In this document: piece after piece, positions 50,067 to 60,056 of the stretch | Position numbering within the stretch: position 1 is the first letter of the stretch | How the letters are laid out: the number at the start of each line of letters is the position of its first letter | Source of the DNA: Limonium bicolor | Lineage: Eukaryota > Streptophyta > Magnoliopsida > Caryophyllales > Plumbaginaceae | NCBI GenBank assembly: GCA_023374045.1 | Contig: CM041779.1 | Location: 150,165,485 to 150,229,484 of the forward strand | Reading direction: 5' to 3' | DNA: 64,000 nucleotides | Position numbers and translations under genes: made by a program | Notes under the pieces: model-generated | What the model saw: the letters and a program-made list of their open reading frames with translations, nothing else | What the model was told of the DNA's origin: nothing | Database searches by the model: none

Positions 50067-50592
50067 GCAATGGTCATGTTCATCATATCAAGTTTCCTCG
50101 GCATGACCTTTCATGTTGCAACGCGAACAAGTAACAGCTGGTTTCTTTCTCCCATGCATGTCACCTTGTCGCTTATTATATTTTGTTGGCTACCCAACAT
50201 AGTTAGCAAAATAATCGCCATCAACTTTAAGATTAGTACCCTTCCTAGTCTTAGTTTCCCTTTCTCTTTCTTAATGCACAACCAACAAGCGGTATCGAGA
50301 GAAGGTAGTGAGGACAACATTAAAATGCCCCCCCCCCCCCCCCCTTAAGGTTCAGATAACTAAATTTCATCCAATTAAGAAATCAAAAAGTCGCTCTTTT
50401 TCCATCATTTTTAGAATTTTCTCAAAAAAACCACATTCACAACATTTACAAGCACTAACGCCAATAACCATAACAACTCCATCTCAAACTCTCTTGAGCT
50501 TAGTGAAATCATACTATCGCTATCTAACATATCTCAATAAGTTTTTTCTCTTAGATGTTTACGATCCAGGACATGACCAGACCATTATTCCT
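50067..50592 (-). pseudogene. Copia gag fragment in block X2
   Basis: Second copy of the fragment at 27680-28195, with the same minus-strand landmarks (KRIWD..., CKCCECG-like region, CSRCN knuckle start) and independent small changes. Confidence 0.65.
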
Positions 50593-53046
50593 TTCTGAGG
50601 CTAGGGTTCAAAGTTCATCAGTAACTAACATTGTTCTTTTCCGGTCTTGGAAACTAGAGCCACCAAATTAGGAGCCAAAGACATAATTGAATGTTCCAAA
50701 CTACTTATAGATAGTGAATTTGATAGATTAGTTGAATTCTCCATTTGTATCCCCCTTCTTCAAATCCAAACACTGTGGACATTTTGAGCAAACAATTCTC
50801 GATCAGTTCCTTTTCTACAAGTTTGATCTTAGAACTTTTAATACACCCTATGAAGATTTAGCCACATCACTAACATGGTTCCGATACCATGTATTTTTGG
50901 CAATAAAACACTAGTAATATATAAAGTGTCGGGAGTTACAGACCTAAAGCTTCTATGACAAAGAATATAAAAGACAAGCTTGCATAGCAAGGTGAAAACA
51001 TACCAGACCCAACTAAGACGCCACATACTGAAGTCGATAGATTTGGAACCCTTGCTAACATAGTTAGCCAGACCACTAAGAGCAACCTAGTCTCATGAGA
51101 CAGTTGTCTAGATAGTGGGGAGTGGGAACAACCATCGAACATGATTTTCTTGAGAAGCTGATTTCACTTTAGAAAATCACTAATCCTCACTTGTCGATAA
51201 TGATCTTCAGTTAAGATTAACCGAGAACCAGAAAAATCCACCAACCAATCGACCTTAGTCATAGCCAACAGACAAACTCAGGCCGACCTACAAATGTAAG
51301 AGAGAGAGATAGAAGATCAAATGAATATAAAGAGAAACAAAGAAAAGGATGTGGAAGATTCATGAGTGAAACATTGACTAGTACAGTCGTACTATATCTT
51401 GGGATTAACATGAGAATGTACAATATGTAATAAAAAGGTACAACTAACTCAGTTTATTATATAGGGGCTGAAAGATAGAGTGAGAAGCTCTCCCTTCTCT
51501 CTAGCTTGTTTGTCCAGCTCTCCCCAACCTTGTGAAGTGCTCTCTTCTCTGCTTTTTTCGCTAGTCATTTAGGTTGTTTAACCTTTGTCTGGCTATGTTT
51601 AGCCTTTCTCTCCTCCGAGAGTTTTGCTCAATTTTCTTCACCATTGCCTTCTTCTGCCTTCTCACACCATTTGGCTTGCCTGATCACGGTTTCGATTCAA
51701 TATCTTTGTTTCCTTCTACCATAGCCTGGTTCACTTTGCTCATCCAGTTTCTCCTCCTGGCGAAAACATGATGTACTCATGGAGGATGATAAAGGAGGTC
51801 TATCTCTTATCGTTGATGTAAACTATGAAGTTAACATTTCAATCAGCAGCTTGGAGAACGGGGGATAATGGAAGCAGCTACGCATAAGGTTGTTGAACAC
51901 TATGCTGGTGAGTCGGGAAGCAATCCATGCGATGGGTTTGGCCGAGTTCACGTTTCGACCATTATTTTGAGCGATACAGAGCTATCAGAAGTAGACTCGG
52001 TCTTTTCACCATGGAAGGATGCTACAGTTATCTGCCGCCTTCATTTCCAGACATGCATGAAGCTTCTCCTCTTGATAGATTTTTTGGGAGAAACAGGGAG
52101 GACTATGGCGTTGTCGGCTGGTGCGGTGTCACTGGAGATTCAGCCCCTGCTCCTGTTCCAGTAAACTTTGTTGGAAGTCGATGCCAGGAGCACTCTTTGC
52201 TGACTGATGATGTAGCATTGTTTCCAAACAATGGAATGACACAACACCGCTTTCTCCTAGTGATACAAGAGGCCAACTTAAGCTCTACAACGTGGATAGT
52301 TTTATGGGGTCTTAAATGTTATGATATAACATGCATAATGATTACCTCTGCATTTATGGTCCAGGACCCACAGATTTATAGGAGTCTAGAATGGAATTAT
52401 AATAATGTGTGGTCAATATTTTGCATAATTATTACTTTCCACCTATGTTCACAAGAAGTTGGGTACTCATTTTCCTGTGATGTTGGCTACCTAGGGGGGT
52501 TGTGTTGATGACTGACTTGAGTGCTGACCTGGAAAATGATCTCGCGGAAGTTGGGACAACTCTCGGGCTCCTTAGGGGTTGCCAATAACAATGAATTAGT
52601 GTTAGGTCGACGAAAAAGTGGAAGAGGGGTACCCCTGGCAGCCAATATACGACTCGTGGCTCCTTGCGCTTATGTTTCTCTTTTTCGTTCCTTTATGTCT
52701 GGTATGTACAACTTTGGTCAGTTTTTTCATGTTTGATAACAGTTTCAGCATGTACTATGATTTGGATGAGAAGTCTTCAAAGCGTGATTGGGTTAGGCTG
52801 GTTGAAGTTGCATCTTAAGATGTACTACTCATTTAGGATTCTGTTATTACTCTGTATACTTATTCAGGATGCCATTTCCCTGGATGTAATTAATAATAGC
52901 AACCACTCTTTTCGAAGAAAAAAAAACGCAGTTTATTATACAACAACCAAAAGAGAGTGTTCCGGAGTGGAATAATTAACATCGTTCTATATAAATATAA
53001 GACTTCTCTAAGTGATTATTTGACCGGGGAGTGCCTGTCATTGATA
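50593..53046. other. Remainder of block X2, no intact gene
   Basis: It contains the same decayed frames as X1. The + frame 51927-52508 (193 codons, RSRLGLFTMEGCYSYLPPSF) is the longest but is shifted in X1 and unrecognised. Confidence 0.4.
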
Positions 53047-53493
53047 GTTTAGGTGTGCAGAAGAAGTTAATAATCCAAGTTAACATGATAGTTCCAGTTT
53101 ATTTGAGAATCTGCTTTTTGTTTGGCTCTTAGCTCGATCATGATGATCGTATTCATTAAATTATTCTTTGTTTTAACTTTTCTTATTGACCATATTATTC
53201 CACCGGTGTTTGTAGTTATAATATATATACACCGTCTAAATTTTGAAAATACGTTTTTTTTAATCATTTTTTTTTATCATTTTATTTGAAAATACGTTTT
53301 GTAGATGGAATACTCTATAAATGTGAATATCATCTTAAATTCTTTATTATTATTCAACATAGTTTACACATTCATATTGACCCTGCCATCAAGCTAGCCC
53401 CCCATGCACTTCAAATTAAAAAAATTATTAAGTAACATGCAGGAAATAAATACATATATTCACTCACTATTAAATTATAGACATACAGCAGCA

Positions 53494-55141
53494 TTAACGA
53501 CTGATCTTGACCCATTTTCCAATACTAGGCGCACCCTGATGAACCACGAACATCATACAATATATTGGTGGCATGAGAACTTCAGAATTGGGCATCCTCA
53601 CTGTTACCTCATAACTTGATGTTGACATAGGTACCGGTTTCCCAACTATAGTCAACTCTACCATCCTCTGCCCTTGTGAGAAAGAATGTGTGTTGAACGA
53701 TGGTGACAACATTGTCACCTTCACACTGTCCAAATCAACCACCGCACTTTCACTGAGGGAGAATATTATAGGTATCACTTGTGAATACTGACAGCGAGTT
53801 GTATGCGTGCCGGGTTAACTATCTTTGGCCTTAGGTTTGACCCAATGTACCACGGTGAGAAAGCCTCTAGCTTAATAACGTAGGGTATTGAACTTGAGGT
53901 CCAAACTCATATCCGAAATGTTACTGCCTCCCACATTATTCTTCCATCTCTTAATAAAATAGCACTGGAGTGATAGACCCTTGGTATATCTGACCCGGTT
54001 TGCGTCTCGAATCTTGACCCGGGTTTTCCGTCGGGTTTGTATATCACTGGGGTACGGATATCTTCTCTACAAAGCTCCCATCCCGCGGTTCCTTTTTTAC
54101 AACCGTTATAATCATGACATCGCCGTTAGGGAGGAGTAACATGTCTCCCATAACCCGAGCCATAGGCATGGTCTCCATGGACCATTGTGGGTCTGGGTCG
54201 GTGATTTCCCTTCACACAATCATCAAGTGCAGTGAGGAAATTTCCATTGGTTGCTTGTTGTAATGAGCCTTTAGGTGCTCCACCGCACACCAAAACCTCA
54301 GCTTGAACTCCGTCATTACTGTCAATATTCTTCAATGGAAGGAGTACCGCTGACCCAGTACTGGGGTAACATCTAGGTTGACCGCCTGGGATAGTAGGGT
54401 ATGTCCGGACAACCGTGTTGGTCTTGTAATTATGAAGAATAGCTCGGTTGTTGGCGAAGATGAAAAGGTTATCATCCGGACTTAAAAACACAAATGGATA
54501 GAGATTGTTATCTGATCCTCCACCGTCAAGTGTCTGTAGTAAGAAAGGCATTTCTTTAGCACCTTGAGTATCGGGTGTATTCTTAGGGTAAAACTCATAG
54601 TTATACTGTCCAAGTCCTCCTACAATGATTATTTGACCGTTGGGAAGGATGTGATTACTAGCATACCACCGTGGGTTATTCAATTTGTTACCAAGCTCAT
54701 TCCAATCACAAGTTGAGCATGGTTTGAAGAGACGAACAACTCGATCACCGTCACGCCAACCGCCAGTCTGAACAAGCTGGCCATCTGGGGTGACTGCACC
54801 AGAGGAACACCAAGTGTCCGTGAGGATCATCAGTGGGCGGTAGGTGTTGGACTTGACATCATACTCGACGGAATGTGCAGTGCAATCCGGCTTAACCATC
54901 AAGTCTTGGTTGGGCCGACATTTTCCATCGGTGAGATTGAGTTGAGACCTACCGAAGTTGGTCCTGTCGAAGAGAACCACACGGTCATTTCTCAAAAGCT
55001 GCATGTGCATGGCGGAGACTCCAACACTCTTCTGAAGAAGCTGCCATTTTCCTGGTGCTGCGTGGACTACAATTGCCAACAAGAGGAGGATGGTGGAGAT
55101 AAATGTGATTGTAAAGGAAACAGACTCATTGAACTTGCCAT
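53494..55141 (-). pseudogene. GLOX-B: glyoxal oxidase/galactose-oxidase-like gene, broken copy
   Basis: ATG at 55141 (MASSMS...). A base is missing in the signal peptide relative to GLOX-A (about 55125), shifting the frame. From 55082 to about 54210 the enzyme is clean, including PGKWQLLQKSVGVSAMHMQL, DTWCSSGAVTPDGQLVQTGG (crosslinked Cys), NNPRWYASNHILPNGQIII (crosslinked Tyr) and RCYPSTGSAVLLPL. A frameshift near 54210 and more before 53780 break the middle. The last 94 codons (53778-53494) are open and include VVHQGAPSIGKW. Unlike GLOX-A it keeps its own upstream region. Confidence 0.9.
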
Positions 55142-55183
55142 GTTTGTTTGATTGTGGGAGTTTTTATGATCCGCTAGCTGTGT

Positions 55184-55195
55184 GTTTATATAAGT
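55184..55195 (-). promoter_or_regulatory. TATA box of GLOX-B
   Basis: On the minus strand CTTATATAAACAC lies about 45-55 bp upstream of ATG 55141. This region is missing upstream of GLOX-A. Confidence 0.55.
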
Positions 55196-55199
55196 GGTG

Positions 55200-55787
55200 G
55201 AACTTTTTTTTTTTTTTGATCAAAAAAGTGGTTGAACCTTTGGAATGATTGAACTACGTACTTATGTCATTTCATTTATGGAAAATATATATAAGCTTGA
55301 TTGAACACCGTACTGGTTTAATAATTTGTTCGATAGCGAAGGTCTAACCCATGCGCCTTGATTTGTTTAGTACAATTGATCAATGTTATTATTAGTTATT
55401 AATTAGCCAATCTTCAATTTTCCGGCCGACAATCACGACTGATGATAAAATTATTTTAAGTGCCTTCAAGTTTAATTAGGAAATGACAAAAATGACGATG
55501 TGGGTAACAAATGGACAGGGAGAGAAGATTTTTCACTAATAACTTATAAATGGATCTTATGACAAGGTAGAAATAATATAATGATCTTTTTATTCATACT
55601 CATCTTCTTATTTAATTTACTTACTTATTAGTTATGATACATTTATACGATCTATTTTTCAACTCATATCTTCTATTTTGTTACTTTATTTATTGCGTCA
55701 CTAATTAACAACCACGAGCTAATCTACTACGAATTCACTAATAAAATGGAGATACACTGAGAGACAGTACGTAATAACAAAACTAGT
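55200..55787. other. Intergenic DNA upstream of GLOX-B
   Basis: AT-rich, with a 15-T run near 55207. No gene or repeat recognised. Confidence 0.5.
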
Positions 55788-56109
55788 AATTTTTTAGGGA
55801 AAATTCAAAAAATACCACTGTTTGGGTATCTAATTTACAAAATACTGTTGTTTTTTTGTAATTTAACTTTAAACATGCTTAAACGTTGTCCAAAATTGAT
55901 GAAATTTTACATGGACGATGCTAAAGTGTTATATTTTGGTCCAATATCAAATTTGAAGTTTTTTAAGCTCATATGTGACATGTGGGACCCAATGAACATG
56001 TATTTTGGACAACGTTTAAACATGTTTAAAGTTAAATTATGAAAAACGGTGGTATTTTGTGAATTAGAAACTCAAACAGTGGTATTTTGTGAATTTTTCC
56101 AATTTTTTA
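55788..56109. mobile_element. MITE with about 100-bp TIRs and 9-bp TSD
   Basis: The element is 55797-56100 (304 bp). Its TIRs read GG(G/A)AAAATTCA(A/C)AAAATACCAC and stay complementary for about 100 bp, to TTTAAACATG(C/T)TTAAACGTTGTCC. TSD AATTTTTTA lies at 55788-55796 and 56101-56109. The 9-bp TSD points to a Mutator-type MITE. Confidence 0.9.
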
Positions 56110-56169
56110 TCATTATGTTTTTCGTCCTATTGGACTACATCCGGATCGGAGATAAGTTGTGGGTGGATA

Positions 56170-56680
56170 GGTTCCAGTCCCCTCCCAACAGCCGTTTTAG
56201 GGAATTAAATTGTGATTTTTCTTACAAAGTTCAGTCAATCATCACTGAACCAACGGATATTAAAGGTTTGTTAAAAGAAGAGATATCACTATCGGTGTCA
56301 CCACTCAGCTAGACGACCGATAAGATATTAACCAACACAAAGATGTATCTAGCTTAGGAGTCTTTTTTGCCGATGATTGTGTTGTCTTTTGGAAGAATAA
56401 ATTTTTGTCACTCAAATTCTCCACCTCATCGAAGACTTCAGAGAAGCTTCACGTCAGAGCAACAATATTGAAAAATCTGGTCTCATACTCTCATGCTCTC
56501 CCATAATTTAGTGTTTTTTCTTCGCCTAGATTTTTGGTATCCAGGAAGTGGAGGACATTGGCCTCTATTTGGGTTTCCGAGACATACTTCACAAGAGAGT
56601 CAAGGATGCTTGTGAAACGTTCTTATTAAACCACACTAAAACCTGGACTAATGAGATTAATGCATAAGTTATCATCATGA
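56170..56680 (+). pseudogene. LINE reverse transcriptase remnant
   Basis: Across shifted + frames: VFFADDCVVFWKNK (RT catalytic FADD box), HLIEDFREASRQSNNIEKS, then IGLYLGFRDILHKRVKDACE and LNHTKTWTNEI. This is the order seen in plant L1-like RT after the catalytic box. It is strongly decayed and short. Confidence 0.6.
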
Positions 56681-56801
56681 TACTTTTTGGTTAAGATCTT
56701 GATATGATTGGCCTAACAAACCACTGCCACCAACTTAATATTCTACTATTAATTAGATATAAAAGTCGTCTTTCATGAGAGGAGTATAATGAGGAGAAAT
56801 T

Positions 56802-57774
56802 TTAGGCTCTGTTCGGCAGGCTGTTTTGGCAGCATAAGTGTAGCATATTTGACAGTAGGAATGTGCTGGCATAAATACAGCATATTTGCTGGCAGGAACG
56901 TCTGACATAATGCAGCTGTTTTGAAAACTGTTGTTTGGCAGTGCAGCATATATGCAGTGTTTGGTTAAGTTAGTTATATGCAGTGCGTTTACCGTTTTCG
57001 TATTACAATTATAATTTATTATATTACACTACGTAACTTTATTTTGTTAGTAAAAATAAATAAAAAAATTCACAAACAATAAAATTTGTATTTCTATTAT
57101 TTAAGCAAAACTTGTAACTCCTAAACAATATATTTTTATTATCTAAATTTTATAATTCTTACAAATATAAAAGCGTAAAAAAAGAGAAAAAGCGTTTCAA
57201 ATTTTCTGATGATGTTATGTGAATTTATTTAGTGAAATTATAACTTTTAAACAATATATAATATTTTGTAACTTTGTATGTTAATAAATTTATATGCATT
57301 CATATTTCTATATACTATTTTAATTTATATATCAACAAGTGTGTATATTTATTCATTTTTTTAATTTTATTAATCTATGTGGTATTACAAATAATATATT
57401 ATAGATTTGTATTATAAATGATTTTTTGTAAATTTACTAAAGATGTAGTACTATTTTTTATAAACTATTTAAAGCATTATGTAATTTGTAATAAATAAAG
57501 TAACTTGTAAAAATTTCTTTTTTTAAAATCAATAGTCACAGTAATTGCATTATGAAGTGAGTAAAGAAACCGAAGTGAAAGCACGAAAACGAAAAAGTAG
57601 CATTTACTGCGGACATTTATGCTGACATTTATGCTGTCATTTATGCTGATATTTATGTTGTTTTAGGCGAACAGCAAAAACAAATAAAGGAGTCCAAAAC
57701 AGCATATGCTGTATATTTATGCTGTCAAAAAATGCACATATATGCTGCATATATCGCATCCGAACACGCCCTTA
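56802..57774. mobile_element. PIF/Harbinger-type (Tourist-like) MITE, TSD TTA
   Basis: The element is 56805-57771 (967 bp). Ends are GGCTCTGTTCGG and CCGAACACGCCC, and TTA lies on both sides (56802-56804, 57772-57774). Both subterminal zones repeat GCATA/TATGCTG words (for example TTTATGCTG several times at 57600-57730). AT-rich non-coding middle. Confidence 0.75.
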
Positions 57775-57836
57775 GTTCTAAGTTCTAGGTCGGTGCATTA
57801 TTGCTTTGCTGATATTTCTTTGATGGTCGTAACCTC

Positions 57837-58510
57837 CTTGGAAGTAGGGCCGGCAATTTCAACATGACCCGTTGACCAACACGAACCTGACACGAAATTT
57901 ACGGGTTTGGGTTTTATAATTTGACACGATTAAATAAACAGGTCGTGTCCGGGTTGACCCGTTTAATAATCGGGTCGGGTTCGGTTTAACTAGTGTAACC
58001 CACCAACCCGTTTAACTTTTAAGTTGAAATTATATATAATATATGACCGATTAAAATTACAGCACACTACTCTCCTCTTTTATCCAACCACACAGCCCAA
58101 CACTCAAATCGCATATAATGACATCCCAATTCCTATTGAATTTTAATTTTTTACTCAACCCATTGAATTTTAAATTATATTGTTGTAATAGTGCTCTTTA
58201 ATCTTTATGGCAAGGAAAACTAATACGTCAAAATTCAAACCATATTTGGATTTTGAATTTTGAATTGAGAGAATAGACGCACGTAAATATCAGATTAGTC
58301 GTGTTCTAATAGGTTAATCGGGTTGACACGAAAAACTAATCGTGTTAAACGGATCGGTTCAGGTTAAAATATATTCGTGTTCGGGTTGATGTACATGACC
58401 CAATTAATTAAATGGGTCGTGTTCGTGTCGACCCGTTTATTAATCGTGTCATGTTCGGGTTAAGCTCAACCCGATCCGCCAACCCGTTTTGCCAGCCCTA
58501 CAGTTGGAAG
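57837..58510. mobile_element. hAT-type MITE
   Basis: The element is 57845-58500, with TAGGGCCGGCAA at the left and TTGCCAGCCCTA at the right, a common hAT MITE terminus in plants. Flanks CTTGGAAG (57837-57844) and GTTGGAAG (58503-58510) look like an 8-bp TSD with one mismatch, offset by 2 bp. The interior repeats GGGTTGACCCG / CGGGTCGGGTT words in both orientations. Confidence 0.75.
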
Positions 58511-58940
58511 GAAGGCAAACGAATCAATGTAAGATATTGCGTGCGAGTTCATCTTTTTTTTTTTTTTGAAAAGAAATTGCGTGCGAGTTCATCGAATTTT
58601 CGTGTTCGTTGATGATGCAGCGTGATTTGGAATATATTCTCGAGTCATATTGTTTAATCTCATTTATTTAGAGGTATGTATACTATTTTAAGTAAGATAG
58701 TACTATGTGTATAATTGTATTTGTTTTTTTAAAATAGTGTATAATTGTATTTGTTGGTTTGCGTTAATATGACTAATTTTCTTTCATTTAAAAATAAAAA
58801 CAATGCCACTAATTGAAGATTAAAGTGACACCTACCTTACTGATGAACTCTTCGGGAGCATGCATTAACACACATTAATTAATTCAGTCGGTAGATAGTG
58901 CGGTATCGGTCGCTCCGAATATGGAGCGGTTGTTATGTGG
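58511..58940. other. Intergenic, no feature seen
   Basis: AT-rich. It holds a short direct repeat of a 30-bp unit (TAGTGTATAATTGTATTTGTT twice near 58708-58755) and GAAATTGCGTGCGAGTTCATC twice at about 58530 and 58575. Confidence 0.45.
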
Positions 58941-60056
58941 CAGTCTAGTCAGCTTGTTGATTAGACTGCTTATGTTGTATAATAAGTGATGACAATATTT
59001 GTATTAACTTTAAATAGTATAATTTTTAAAATATAAGTTCAAATTAAAAAAAATGTACACCATTGTTTATCTAAATTCAAGCTCTTTAAAATAATACCAG
59101 TCAAAGATATGTTTTGACAAGTTTAAAATTTTATGTTAGTTATATGTACATATCAACTTCACTTATGATTCACCACATACAGTTTAGAATACACCATATA
59201 ACATTAATAATACACCACAAAACAATAATGATTCATTATTTGTTCTGAATTTTGTTATCTAATTCACCACTTATTAGTTAATGAATTATAATACCAATTT
59301 CAGTGAATCATAATATCTAATTTAATAAATCATAACATCATTTTGGTGAATCATCCGTCACATATAAAAGAAAACTTTTAAACAAAAATACTACATAAAA
59401 CAATAATTGGTATGTAAGAAAAATACATCATTCACCATATAAGGTTTAAAATATATTACAATACAATAATAATACACTAAAACCAATAATGATTTTTTAT
59501 CGGTTCTAGATTTTGTTATCTAATTCACCACTTATTAGTTAATGAATCATAATACCAATTTCAATGAATCATAACATCATTTTAGTGAATCATCAGTCAC
59601 ATATAAAAAGAAAAATTTAAAACAATAATACAGCACAAAACAATATTTGGTACGTAAAAAAAATACATGATTCACCATATAAGGTTTAAAATAGACCGTA
59701 CAATAATAATAATACATTACAAAACAATAATGATTTTTATCAGTTCAATTTGTAATCTAATTCACCACTTATTAGTTAATGAATCATAATATCAATTTTA
59801 ATGAATCATAATATCAAAACTAATGAATCATATATGATTTTAGTGTAACATCATACACATATAAAAATAGGTTTTTTTCAAAATTGTCAAAATATTCATG
59901 ATTAATCTTGTTTTGAAGAGCTTGAATTTAAATGAACAATGATATAATTTTAAAAAAAAAAACTTTATAAAAATTATAACCATTTAAAATTAATTCAGTA
60001 AAAAAAACAACTCAATCAATTAAATAATACCAATCGGCAGCTGAGTTAGACTATAA
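58941..60056. mobile_element. Element with about 200-bp diverged inverted repeats and internal tandem repeats
   Basis: 58941-59150 and the complement of about 59880-60056 correspond (CAGTCTAGTCAGCTTG / CTAACTCAGCTGCC; AAATTCAAGCTCTTTAAAA / TTTGAAGAGCTTGAATTTA). Between them a unit starting ATTTTGTTATCTAATTCACCAC repeats three times (about 59249, 59510 and 59748). No clear TSD. Probably a non-autonomous DNA transposon. Confidence 0.6.

Larger units (their letters stand above)
49633..53055. repeat. Block X2 (right copy of the duplicated segment)
   Basis: It starts with 430 bp of LTR (compare 27239-27664), followed by the copia gag fragment, unassigned interior and the right end with the empty site of the giant Mutator-like element (53047-53055). 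It lacks the LINE piece and CACTA piece of X1 and has 225 bp (51046-51275) that X1 lost. A 16-C run lies at about 50329-50344 (13 C in X1). Confidence 0.88.
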
